From Verrucomicrobia bacterium Opi.OSU.00C (GTDB lineage Bacteria; Verrucomicrobiota; Verrucomicrobiia; Opitutales; PNEW01): DNA of 41,058 nt. A model generated the notes under the pieces. That model did not search any database. It saw only the letters and a list, made by a program, of their open reading frames with translations, and had not been told where the DNA came from. This document shows positions 8,595 to 17,260 of the stretch, one piece after another; position 1 is the stretch's first letter, and every line of letters starts with the position of its first letter. The position numbers and the translations under genes were made by a program. The stretch lies in NCBI GenBank assembly GCA_002922725.1, contig PNEW01000007.1:1-41058 (forward strand). The letters run 5' to 3'.

Positions 8595-10292
8595 ATGCCA
8601 CTGAACAACACATACTTCGAAGATTTCAAGCGAATACAAATATCAACCCGAAAAGTTGAATTTAAAACTCCTGTGTATGTTGGTTTTAAAACCGACACGG
8701 GTGATTTATTCAAAGGAAGGTGGCTACCAGAGAATAAAGCATACGTTTTTATCCCACCAGGCCTGAAAGGTGATATTGCAATCGAAGGCTTTTATGGGCT
8801 TACACAAGAAATACACACTGATAAAACGGTAAAACCAATTTCTTTTTCTGTACATTTAAATCGGAAGCACCTCCAGACCTTTACCTTAAATTGCTATGGT
8901 AAATTCTCTTTTAAACTGAATTATTCAAACCGTATACTAAAAAATGGTGAAAATTGCTTAAAAATATCATTAAACAAATTTGGTTTGAGGTCGTTTTTCG
9001 CAAATCTCGGTAGGAGTCAATTTTATTTCATCTTTCCTGATTCAATACGTAAATTTCTCAATAAATATATTAACGAAACAGGTAAAAGACGTTTTAAAAT
9101 ATCCAAGATTGAAATTGGAGATTTCGGTTTAATTGATTTCAATTCAACTAAGGTTTTCTTACCTTCGATTTCCTTTCTAGAACAGAAAAGAACCCTTGGT
9201 ATAAATATTGTTTCTCACTTCAAACACCAAAATGGGATCACTGAGGGCGCCAGGCTCGCTGCAAAAGCAACGCAACATGTAGGTATTGCTACAAACCTAA
9301 TTGAATTAAAGACCTACTGCGCCTCTCCCTATAATAGGGATATTTTAGCTGGGAAGTTAACGAAAGATAATTCCTATCCAGTAAATATCTTTCATATTGA
9401 CCCTGGTTCAATGGATAACATTCCACGTGTTCATGGTTCGAGAATTTTTAAGAACAAACTTAATATTGGCTACTGGGCATGGGAGCTAAATGAATTTCCT
9501 GATGAATATATCAGGAATTTTGATTTTGTCGAAGAGGTATGGACTCCGTCTGATTTTGCACGTGATGCGATTATGCTTAAATCACCTGTCCCTGTCCTTA
9601 CGATACCACATCCGATTGAATTCAACTGCGAAGGATATACCGAAAAAAGTGAATTTAATATACCCAAAAATACATTCATTTTCCTCTGCATGTATGATTA
9701 CGGTTCCAATCAAGATCGTAAAAACCCCCATGCTGCAATCGATTCGTTCCTCAAAGCTTTTTCTAATAATCACTCTACCCATCTTCTTGTTAAAGTTCAT
9801 AATGCCAAAGATGAATTTCAGGATTATATTAAATTAAAAGAGCACGTATCAACACTTACCAATGTTTCCTTATTAAATGTTACATTGGAACGTAATCAGA
9901 TCTATGAATTAATAAAACATTGCGATGTTTTGATATCCCTACATCGTTCGGAAGGTTTTGGTTTAGGGTTGGCAGAAGCAATGTACCTTAAAAAACCAGT
10001 TGTCAGTACTAACTGGTCAGCACCTGCTGAATTCATTAACATTAATAATGGATGCCCGGTTAACTATAAATTAATAAAACTTGAACACGATGCGGGACAT
10101 TATAGAGCTGGTCAAGTATGGGCAGATCCAGATACTGATCATGCTTCACATCTTATGAAAAAATTATATGAGGATAAGGATTTTTATCAAAAACTTTCAA
10201 TCAATGCAGCCCAATCAATTAGAAATAAATTTTCCTTTGAAATCATTGGAGGTAAGATACTTGCTAGACTCAATGCGATGCTGGGATGGTAA
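8595..10292 (+). CDS. Glycosyltransferase, group 1 (GT4-like), with an uncharacterised N-terminal region
   Basis: Likely transfers a sugar from a nucleotide donor onto a cell-surface glycan. The C-terminal half (~210-565) has the pattern seen in many GT4 enzymes: GINIVSHFKHQNGITEGARL, NIGYWAWELNEFPDEY, VWTPSDFARDAI, and the donor-site motif HRSEGFGLGLAEAMYLKKPVVST. The first ~200 residues are a beta-rich region I do not recognise. It is possibly a carbohydrate-binding or acceptor-recognition domain. The ORF track starts at a TTG at 8580; the ATG at 8595 (MPLNNTYFEDF) is more likely, with no clear Shine-Dalgarno for either. It stands alone between oppositely oriented genes and is very A+T rich. 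No neighbouring polysaccharide genes help define the acceptor. Confidence 0.82.
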   Translation: MPLNNTYFEDFKRIQISTRKVEFKTPVYVGFKTDTGDLFKGRWLPENKAYVFIPPGLKGDIAIEGFYGLTQEIHTDKTVKPISFSVHLNRKHLQTFTLNCYGKFSFKLNYSNRILKNGENCLKISLNKFGLRSFFANLGRSQFYFIFPDSIRKFLNKYINETGKRRFKISKIEIGDFGLIDFNSTKVFLPSISFLEQKRTLGINIVSHFKHQNGITEGARLAAKATQHVGIATNLIELKTYCASPYNRDILAGKLTKDNSYPVNIFHIDPGSMDNIPRVHGSRIFKNKLNIGYWAWELNEFPDEYIRNFDFVEEVWTPSDFARDAIMLKSPVPVLTIPHPIEFNCEGYTEKSEFNIPKNTFIFLCMYDYGSNQDRKNPHAAIDSFLKAFSNNHSTHLLVKVHNAKDEFQDYIKLKEHVSTLTNVSLLNVTLERNQIYELIKHCDVLISLHRSEGFGLGLAEAMYLKKPVVSTNWSAPAEFININNGCPVNYKLIKLEHDAGHYRAGQVWADPDTDHASHLMKKLYEDKDFYQKLSINAAQSIRNKFSFEIIGGKILARLNAMLGW

Positions 10293-10326
10293 ACTAATCA
10301 TTATCTTACCTCTATTATCCTATCGT

Positions 10327-11163
10327 TTAAATATATTGATCGAGCCTTTGCCAATGCTTCAATGATATCATTTCCGGTCGAACATCAGCTTTAACACCTG
10401 ATGCCTCTAGATAATCTATCCATGGTTTATATTCAGGAAAACCTTTTTGCAGATTGCGAATTTGTTTTCGACGTTGTGTAAAAATCATACGGATTTTATT
10501 TTTAGTTTTTTCCTGAAAAATGAAAGGAGAATTCCTTCGAACTAAATTCAATAAAACAGAATCAACGGATGGTACTGGGAAAAAACAACGCCTGGATACC
10601 TTATGTCTGGAAATGTATTTATAAGCTGACTGAAGGAATATCGAAATTGCACAAAAGCTTTTATTACCAGGCATCGATGTTAGGCGGCCAGCCGCTTCCT
10701 TTTGTAACATAATCACCATACTTAAAGGAAGGGGCCCCTCAAGGACAGCGTCAATCCATGGAGTAGCAATTGCGTAAGGTAGATTGGAGATGATTTTAAA
10801 TTGTTCGCCCTTTTGAGGATTAAATCCCGCCGTGGGATATTGAACAGCATCACCTAGTGATAAAAATAAGTGAGAATGGTAAGAAGTAGCGAGGGTATCA
10901 CTCAAATGTTTAATTAACAAAGTATCCTTTTCTATAGCGTATACTTTTGCCCCTTTTTTCAACAATGCACCAGTTAATGTTCCTAGTCCTGGACCTATTT
11001 CAATTACCTTATCACCAGTCTTAATATCAGAAATTCCTAAAGATTTTCGTACAATGTTTCCATCTATCAGAAAATTTTGACCAAGTTTTTTTTGAGGCTT
11101 TACCCCCAAATTCAATAGCAGACCATGAGTTTGCGTAGGATTAAGGGTACCATCACTAATCAT
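10327..11163 (-). CDS. rsmA: 16S rRNA (adenine1518-N6/adenine1519-N6)-dimethyltransferase RsmA/KsgA
   Basis: Dimethylates two adjacent adenines near the 3' end of 16S rRNA during 30S maturation. The 278 residues show KPQKKLGQNFLIDGNIV, SAM motif I (VIEIGPGLGTLTGALL), motif II acidic (YAIEKD), the catalytic ISNLPYAIATPWI and the C-terminal helical domain (MIFTQRRKQIRNL). It starts 7 bases after trpC on the same strand, so the two are co-transcribed. Length and start are normal. Confidence 0.95.
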   Translation of the reverse strand: MISDGTLNPTQTHGLLLNLGVKPQKKLGQNFLIDGNIVRKSLGISDIKTGDKVIEIGPGLGTLTGALLKKGAKVYAIEKDTLLIKHLSDTLATSYHSHLFLSLGDAVQYPTAGFNPQKGEQFKIISNLPYAIATPWIDAVLEGPLPLSMVIMLQKEAAGRLTSMPGNKSFCAISIFLQSAYKYISRHKVSRRCFFPVPSVDSVLLNLVRRNSPFIFQEKTKNKIRMIFTQRRKQIRNLQKGFPEYKPWIDYLEASGVKADVRPEMISLKHWQRLDQYI

Positions 11164-11170
11164 GTCTCAT

Positions 11171-11965
11171 TCAAATATTTTGTAATTCGTCAATTAAATG
11201 CTCCGGGTTCTTAGACTTCATGAGAGCCTCACCAACAAGCACTGCATCGGCCCCAGCATCACGAACACGGGTAGCATCTTCTGTATTTAAAATCCCACTT
11301 TCACTAATCGCTACAACTTCATCCGGTAACTGTGGAATAAGTTTTTCTGATATCCCAAGATCGATTACAAATGATTTTAGATCCCTATTATTCACTCCAA
11401 TGATCATAGCCCCAAGATTTATTGCTCTTTCTAAATCACCTTCATTGTGAATTTCGAATAAACATTCCAACCCGGCAATCTTAGCGGAATCAAACAATGC
11501 CTTTATTTCATTGTCATCCAAAGCGCGAACAATTATAAGTATCGCCCTTGCTCCCGCTTCAGCAGCTTCAAGAACCTGGATTGGGTGGATCATAAAATCT
11601 TTCCGCAAACAAGGGATAGGGTCTTCCCTTGTACTCAAAAAGTCTGTTACTTCCCAAAGATCATTTAATCGTCCTGAAAAAAACTTTTCGTCAGTAAGGA
11701 CAGAGATTGCGTCAACGTCACCATTGTAGTATTTCCGCGCTTGCTCTAGGGCATTAATATCAACCGCGAAATTACCAACACTAGGAGATGATCGCTTGAT
11801 TTCTGCAATTACGCTTAACCGTTCTGGACTAGATAAAACCTGATGAAAAGATAAACCTGCTTTATTACTCGCCAAGAATCGTATTAACTCATCATCTTTT
11901 ACCGGTCGTATTAAACTTTCAATTTCCTTTCGTTTCCACTCTATAATTTCAATTAGTTTATCCAC
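11171..11965 (-). CDS. trpC: Indole-3-glycerol phosphate synthase TrpC
   Basis: Closes the indole ring from CdRP in tryptophan synthesis. It is a single TIM-barrel enzyme of 264 residues with VIAEIKRSSPSVGNF (catalytic Glu/Lys), CLRKDFMIHPIQVLEA, IIGVNNRDLKSF and AISESGI. All catalytic segments are present. It is first in a two-gene operon with rsmA, an unusual pairing for trpC. No other trp gene is in the window, so the pathway genes are dispersed in this genome. Confidence 0.95.
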   Translation of the reverse strand: MDKLIEIIEWKRKEIESLIRPVKDDELIRFLASNKAGLSFHQVLSSPERLSVIAEIKRSSPSVGNFAVDINALEQARKYYNGDVDAISVLTDEKFFSGRLNDLWEVTDFLSTREDPIPCLRKDFMIHPIQVLEAAEAGARAILIIVRALDDNEIKALFDSAKIAGLECLFEIHNEGDLERAINLGAMIIGVNNRDLKSFVIDLGISEKLIPQLPDEVVAISESGILNTEDATRVRDAGADAVLVGEALMKSKNPEHLIDELQNI

Positions 11966-12050
11966 TTTTAAAATAAATTTTAAATATTGCCGAATGCTGT
12001 GTCTAATATTGTAATTAAATAGTGAATGAATTTTTAAGAAAACTGCAATC

Positions 12051-12713
12051 GTGGATGAAATACATAGATTAAAAAAAATTGTGACCTTATTGCGTGGGCC
12101 AGATGGCTGTCCTTGGGACCAAAAACAAACGCATCAATCGCTTACAAACTGTTTGGTTGAAGAATGTGCTGAACTTCTTGATTCCATTGATAATAATGAC
12201 ATGGAAAATATGTGTGAAGAACTAGGAGATGTACTTTTACAAGTTGTAATGCATGCTCAATTAGCAGAAGAAAATAATGACTTCAACTTGGATACTGTTG
12301 CAAAAAATTTGAATGAAAAGCTTATACGCCGACACCCTCATGTATTTGATGACAAAATTATAACTGATTACAAGGAAGTAATTTCTCAATGGAATGTGAT
12401 TAAATCAAAAGAGAAGAAAGGACGGTCGACTTGCTCTAGATTTTTTAAATCACTACCAGCACGTTTGCCTGCCCTACTTTACGCGCGAGATGTATACAAA
12501 CAAATCATGGAAGGAAATTTTGATACTGAAAATATAATCGATAATGATAAAATATTTAAACAAGTTCAAAATTTAAACTACAACGAAATAGGTGTTCTAC
12601 TTTTTAACATTGTAGCTGCATGTAAACAAGCAGACATTGACCCTGAATCAGCACTACGACGTTATACTGATAATATAATCGAAAAAATTGATGATGCACA
12701 GTGTCAAAAATGA
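12051..12713 (+). CDS. mazG: MazG nucleoside triphosphate pyrophosphohydrolase
   Basis: Hydrolyses (d)NTPs to monophosphates, cleaning the pool or lowering ppGpp. The MazG domain is clear: LLRGPDGCPWDQKQTHQSL, the metal-binding EECAELLDSID, then EELGDVLLQVVMHAQLAEE, and RRHPHVFDD. Only the first MazG repeat is strongly conserved; the C-terminal part (~150-220) is divergent, and the protein is 220 rather than about 260 residues. The start is GTG at 12051 (MDEIHRLKK). Its 3' end overlaps the next gene by 26 bases, so translation is coupled. Confidence 0.9.
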   Translation: MDEIHRLKKIVTLLRGPDGCPWDQKQTHQSLTNCLVEECAELLDSIDNNDMENMCEELGDVLLQVVMHAQLAEENNDFNLDTVAKNLNEKLIRRHPHVFDDKIITDYKEVISQWNVIKSKEKKGRSTCSRFFKSLPARLPALLYARDVYKQIMEGNFDTENIIDNDKIFKQVQNLNYNEIGVLLFNIVAACKQADIDPESALRRYTDNIIEKIDDAQCQK

Positions 12714-13446
12714 GGCAAATAATTTTTGCGTAGTGAATACCAGTGAAGGTAAAATACTGGTCCATTTCGAAATCCGACGTTCCAAAAAATCAAAACATTT
12801 TCAGCTAAGCTACGATCCTACCGGTCCGGTTACTCTTATTATCCCATGGTATGCCTCTGAGCAGGAAGCGATGCAATTTCTACATTGCCAGGGAGATTGG
12901 CTGAATAAACAGTCTAAAAAAAAACTTTATTCTACCACATTACTAAAATATCTTCAAACCCATCAGTTTATATCTCACCACTCTAGTAAGCTGCGCGTGG
13001 CATTCAGTTTTTTTAAAAGGATGTCAACACTTTCATTTGACGAGACTAATGGGTCTGTTCTCATTAGCTTCGATCCTCAAAAAGATAATGATAAACAAGT
13101 GAAGCAATCTCTTATGGCATTTGCACGCACTACTATAAAAGAGCATTCATTAAACCTCGCACATCGACTGAAAATCGAGGTGAAACAAATTAAGGTCCGA
13201 GACCAATCAACAGTTTGGGGTACATGCACAGAAGATTCTCATCTCTCGTTCAACTGGAGATTGCTCTTATTAGCCCCAGAGTTGCATGATTACGTCATTC
13301 TTCACGAATTGACACATTTAAACCACTTCGACCATTCCAACAAATTTTGGGAACTTCTCTGCCATTACGATCCTAAGGCGCTTACCCATGATCGCAAATT
13401 GTTAAAGATCTCAGAAAAAATTATGCATTTAGGACGTGAATGTTAA
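12688..13446 (+). CDS. YgjP-like zinc metallopeptidase (DUF45 / WSS1-related)
   Basis: Predicted metallopeptidase of the YgjP/UTP-pyrophosphatase-associated family (DUF45). The 252 residues include the family's N-terminal SYDPTGPVTLIIPWYASEQEA, VRDQSTVWGTCTEDSHLSFNWRLLLLAPE, the HExxH zinc site HELTHLNHFDHSNKFWELL and a final YDPKALTHDRKLL. The start at 12688 (MMMHSVKNEANNF) overlaps the end of mazG, and no later ATG precedes the conserved region better. An A9 run in this gene (QSKKKLY) keeps the frame, which matters for judging frameshifts elsewhere. The cellular substrate is unknown. Confidence 0.85.
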   Translation: MMMHSVKNEANNFCVVNTSEGKILVHFEIRRSKKSKHFQLSYDPTGPVTLIIPWYASEQEAMQFLHCQGDWLNKQSKKKLYSTTLLKYLQTHQFISHHSSKLRVAFSFFKRMSTLSFDETNGSVLISFDPQKDNDKQVKQSLMAFARTTIKEHSLNLAHRLKIEVKQIKVRDQSTVWGTCTEDSHLSFNWRLLLLAPELHDYVILHELTHLNHFDHSNKFWELLCHYDPKALTHDRKLLKISEKIMHLGREC

Positions 13447-13573
13447 TGAAGAACGGAAAAATAGAAGTTTTGAAAAATGAATGGAGATAATTTATATAGA
13501 GTTGACGTTCAATTTTCCATTCTTCCCTCCTTTAAGATTGTTCATGGAAGAGAGATAGTTTAATTTCATTTGA

Positions 13574-14515
13574 ATGAGCCAAACCGCATTGATTTATCAT
13601 CCAGATTTTGAGTTACATAACACTGGAAATTCTCATCCAGAAAAAAGAAACCGTTCCAAGATTATCTATGATTATATAAAAAAATCAGCTATTTCTCATG
13701 AACTAGCATGGTTCGAGCCTGGACCGATTGATCTACGATGGGTTAAAAAAAATCATAGCATCGACTATATTAACTATGTTAAAAATACCTGCTTATTGGG
13801 TGATAATACAATTGATCATGGTGACACACGAGTATGTCCTAAAACTTTTGAAATAGCCTGCCTTGCAGCAAGTTCTGCAATAAAAGGAGTTGATACCGTA
13901 ATGAACGATAATTGCCAAAATGCATTTTGCTGCTGTCGCCCACCCGGACATCACGCTCTTCATAGTTCAGCTATGGGATTTTGTTTTTTTAATAATATAG
14001 CTATTGCGGCACGCTATGCACAGGAAAAATATGCCCTTAATAAAATCCTGATCATTGACTGGGATGTTCATCATGGTAATGGAACTCAAGCCAGCTTTTA
14101 TAATGACCCATCAGTATTTTTTTTCAGTGCTCACCAGTACCCATTTTACCCCGGAAGTGGGTCTTCCGAAGAAAAAGGGGTCGGTCATGGTATGGGTTAC
14201 ACTTTAAATGTTCCAATGCCAGCAGGTGCCAGTATAGAACATTATCGGCGTGCATTTAATCTATCCCTGACCCCGACAGCATATAAATTTAGACCGGACT
14301 TGATTCTTATTTCAGCTGGATTTGATGCACATCGAAATGATCCACTTGCTACTATTTCACTTAAAAATGAAGATTTTGGAGAATTAACTTACCTAGTTAA
14401 GGATATTGCAGAACATTTCTGTCATGGACGTATAGTTTCTGTTCTCGAAGGTGGCTACAATTTGAGCGCACTTCCTCGTTCTGTATATCAGCACATAAAT
14501 GCCCTAAAACATTAA
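13574..14515 (+). CDS. Histone deacetylase / acetoin-utilisation (AcuC) family amidohydrolase
   Basis: Zinc hydrolase of the HDAC/acetylpolyamine amidohydrolase superfamily, 313 residues. Active-site segments are CCCRPPGHHALHSSAMGFCFFNN (His pair), ILIIDWDVHHGNGTQASFY (zinc Asp and His), SAHQYPFYPGSGSSEE and LILISAGFDAHRNDPLA. The C-terminal VSVLEGGYNL carries the glycine loop before the active-site end. Bacterial members act on acetylated small molecules or on acetyl-lysine (AcuC on acetyl-CoA synthetase); which applies is not visible. It contains both an A8 and a T8 run, each in frame. The downstream permease follows with almost no spacer. Confidence 0.9.
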   Translation: MSQTALIYHPDFELHNTGNSHPEKRNRSKIIYDYIKKSAISHELAWFEPGPIDLRWVKKNHSIDYINYVKNTCLLGDNTIDHGDTRVCPKTFEIACLAASSAIKGVDTVMNDNCQNAFCCCRPPGHHALHSSAMGFCFFNNIAIAARYAQEKYALNKILIIDWDVHHGNGTQASFYNDPSVFFFSAHQYPFYPGSGSSEEKGVGHGMGYTLNVPMPAGASIEHYRRAFNLSLTPTAYKFRPDLILISAGFDAHRNDPLATISLKNEDFGELTYLVKDIAEHFCHGRIVSVLEGGYNLSALPRSVYQHINALKH

Positions 14516-14520
14516 CCACC

Positions 14521-15276
14521 ATTATACTTTTCCTCCTAACCACAAGTATTTTACTAGGCGGAGCTATATTGCAAAGTATTGCTGGTTTTGGCTTTAGCTT
14601 GTTTGCCATAGCTACACTTATTATGTTAGATTATTCCCTTCCAGAAGCTGTTATACTTTCAACCTTTGGTTCAACTATTCAACGATGCATTGGTGTCGCC
14701 GCCTTGCGTCGTTCAGTTGACTGGTCGACTTTAGCTCCTTTGATTTTTTTAGGTATTTTAGTAATCCCTATCGGGATCTGGTTATTATACTCCCTTTCCC
14801 TTCAAGAAAAATTATTTGTTGGGCAAGTTTTCGGAATATTACTTATAGTTACTCTTACGATTCGTTCGTTTTTTAAAATAACTGTTCAAGATAAAATACA
14901 TTGGTGCTGGGGATATCTAGCTGCATTTTTTAGTGGTATCCTTAATGGATTAGCAAATATTGGTGGTCCACCTCTTGTATTATGGATACAAGCACAACGT
15001 TGGACCACGGAGAAGAAACGTGTTTCAATCTTGTTATTCACTTTATCTTATGTTCCTTTCCAATTTATTTATCTATACATGGGATTTGGTAATATTTTTC
15101 CCAAAATATTAACAGTCGGATTTTTTTCAATTCCCACACTAGTAATTGGTACATTTATTGGTTTAGCAATTGGTAAAAAAGTATCTGATAAATTACTACG
15201 TGTAATCTCATATAGTATTTTAATGGTTCTTGGCTTCTTTTTGATTCTCAACCCATTAATTGGACAAACCAAATAA
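14521..15276 (+). CDS. TauE/SafE family membrane permease (start codon uncertain)
   Basis: Polytopic inner-membrane protein with about eight hydrophobic helices. The family exports or imports sulfite, sulfonates or organic acids. Recognisable are QSIAGFGFSLFAIATLI near the N-terminus and FSGILNGLANIGGPPLVLWIQAQ in the second repeat, both characteristic of TauE/SafE. The tracked ORF begins at TTG 14569, which would cut off half of the first helix. The frame is open further upstream with TIILFLLTTSILLGGAIL, directly after the HDAC stop, but without ATG, GTG or TTG there. I place the start at the ATT at 14521 as the best guess; ATT 14548 or TTG 14569 are alternatives. Probably coupled to the upstream HDAC-family gene. 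Substrate unknown. Confidence 0.75.
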   Translation: MILFLLTTSILLGGAILQSIAGFGFSLFAIATLIMLDYSLPEAVILSTFGSTIQRCIGVAALRRSVDWSTLAPLIFLGILVIPIGIWLLYSLSLQEKLFVGQVFGILLIVTLTIRSFFKITVQDKIHWCWGYLAAFFSGILNGLANIGGPPLVLWIQAQRWTTEKKRVSILLFTLSYVPFQFIYLYMGFGNIFPKILTVGFFSIPTLVIGTFIGLAIGKKVSDKLLRVISYSILMVLGFFLILNPLIGQTK

Positions 15277-15475
15277 TGAAATTAAATGAGCAATAATTTG
15301 TCCTGAATAAATATTAGGAATTGAAAAACCGGCTACCTAGATTATTATCCATAATTACACCATGGGGATAAAGGCTGTAGTTCTAAACTCGAATTCTAAT
15401 ATCTAGTAATTTCAGGTAAGCGCGTCTATAACGAGCAAAAACATTGAAAACGAATATTAACTTCTGTTGATACTA

Positions 15476-16225
15476 TCAAAATGGGGCCTTTTCGACTCCA
15501 CTTATATACTTTACTTCACCTCGCATTAAAATCGGCCTCCACTCTTTCCTAAGAGAATTCTCTGAAACTTGCCGGACGTGAGCAGGGATGAAGCGTAGCG
15601 TCAAGCCGCATCTACGGCGATCCGATCGGTTGGGTGAGCTACCGTGTATAATTGCACCATCATGTAGTGAAATCTCCCCTGCTTTTAATATAAAATCAAC
15701 AGCCGATTTGTCCTCAACATCACTAACTCTAACTTCTTGATTAATGCTCAATAGATTACCTTCAATACTAGACTTACCATGATCGCGTAATCCTTTGTTA
15801 TGACTTCCTGGGATGCAGCGCATACATCCATTTTCGACATCACTATCATCAATCGCATACCAAGCAGTCATTGTCGTTGGTGGCTCTAACCCCCAATAAG
15901 TAACATCCTGATGCCAAGCAACAAACTTTGTTGCCGTCTCACCATTCCCATATTTACAAAAAAAGTGGCTAGCTAATAGCAAAATATTAAATCCCATCAA
16001 TGCCTCTATACAATCAAGAATCTTAGGGTTGGAAGCGATCTCCCAAATAAACTTTTCTTCAAAGTGCCTACTTTGTAATCCGGTCTGACATTTTTCACGA
16101 CCTTCTTTTTTTTCTAATGCATCAAACTGTTCTCGATAGTATCCAGCACCTATTCGATCAAAAATTTGAATACCTGTAAGATATCCATTTTTGTGGTATT
16201 GTGAAATTTGATTCTTATTGAGCAC
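15476..16225 (-). CDS. Phytanoyl-CoA dioxygenase (PhyH) family protein
   Basis: Fe(II)/2-oxoglutarate oxygenase fold of 249 residues. It has the iron-binding HxD in FVAWHQDVTYWG, DVENGCMRCIPGSHNKGL, the distal His in LHDGAIIHGSSPNRS, and the 2-oxoglutarate Arg in RCGLTLRFIPAHV. Such enzymes hydroxylate small molecules (ectoine, secondary metabolites, osmolytes); the substrate is not predictable. It is one of four PhyH loci in the window and is not closely similar to the pair at 26119 and 36119. It is isolated, with non-coding spacers of about 200 bases on both sides. Confidence 0.9.
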   Translation of the reverse strand: MLNKNQISQYHKNGYLTGIQIFDRIGAGYYREQFDALEKKEGREKCQTGLQSRHFEEKFIWEIASNPKILDCIEALMGFNILLLASHFFCKYGNGETATKFVAWHQDVTYWGLEPPTTMTAWYAIDDSDVENGCMRCIPGSHNKGLRDHGKSSIEGNLLSINQEVRVSDVEDKSAVDFILKAGEISLHDGAIIHGSSPNRSDRRRCGLTLRFIPAHVRQVSENSLRKEWRPILMRGEVKYISGVEKAPF

Positions 16226-16410
16226 TATACTAAATAATTTAATCTCATCAAAGATTTTTGTAAATACATTTTAAATGTAAACATATAGGAAGTCCTTACT
16301 AATTTATTTTCGTGCTTTTTAAAGTAAATTATCATTTTATGAAGCATAAAACTGTTTTAGTGTATTTAGGTAAAGTATGATTTCCGCTATACCTTTTAAT
16401 TACGTTTATA

Positions 16411-17055
16411 CTAACAACTCCTTAACATAGGAACAAATCTTACTGCAATTTCATTCAAACTATGCAATTGCCCATTTCTTTTAACAAATGTGTGAAGAAT
16501 CTGTCTATATTCTGGACCGATAGGTATCACCATTCTTCCACCCTCAGCAAGTTGATCTATTAAAGGTGGTGGAACTTCGTCGCTCCTACATGCAACAAGG
16601 ATGCTATCAAAATGGAACAATTCCTTCCACCCTTCGTAACCATCTCCATTGCGGAAATAAATATTTTTATATCCCAAGTTATTTAATATTTTATACGCTT
16701 CTTGGAAAAGGACCGAATAATATTCAATCGTATAAACTTCTTTGGCAATTTCAGCTAATATTGCTGTTTGGTAACCACTTCCAGTCCCAATCTCCAATAC
16801 GCGATGATCTTTATTAAGCGCCAAACTTTCTGACATCCAAAAAACTATAAAAGGTTGAGATATTGTTTGATCACAGGCAATTGGCATTGCGCGATCTTCA
16901 TATGCATAAGCTTGCAACTGAGGTTCTATAAATCGATGTCTTGGCACTTTTTTAAATGCATTAATAACATCCATGTCTTTCATCTCACCTATTTGATATT
17001 TGAACAGTTTTTTTAATAAGTTCGATCGTTCTTTTTCAAAATCTATTAAATTCAT
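16411..17055 (-). CDS. pcm: Protein-L-isoaspartate O-methyltransferase
   Basis: Repairs isoaspartyl residues in aged proteins using SAM. The 214 residues show VPRHRFIEPQLQAYAYEDRAMPI, the signature DQTISQPFIVFWMSE, SAM motif I (VLEIGTGSGYQTAILAEI), IYFRNGDGYEGW and VPPPLIDQLAEGGRMVIPIG. Full length, no signal peptide. Some normally conserved positions differ (DSILVACRSDEVPP instead of the common taAa.e.P), but the fold and active-site loop are kept. Confidence 0.92.
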   Translation of the reverse strand: MNLIDFEKERSNLLKKLFKYQIGEMKDMDVINAFKKVPRHRFIEPQLQAYAYEDRAMPIACDQTISQPFIVFWMSESLALNKDHRVLEIGTGSGYQTAILAEIAKEVYTIEYYSVLFQEAYKILNNLGYKNIYFRNGDGYEGWKELFHFDSILVACRSDEVPPPLIDQLAEGGRMVIPIGPEYRQILHTFVKRNGQLHSLNEIAVRFVPMLRSC

Positions 17056-17260
17056 CCTTCATCTACAGAAAGATTAAGTATCAAGGATATACAAGTAATT
17101 TTAAAAATGACTACACATTCAGATAATAATCTCTTCCACAAGTAAACGTCATTGATTTCACTTCTACTATTTATATCAATAAATCCACTCTTCCTAAAGG
17201 AATCAGCTGGACCCGTGGACAAATATCAAGTGAAATCCTAAAATTAAATTGCAAGAAATT

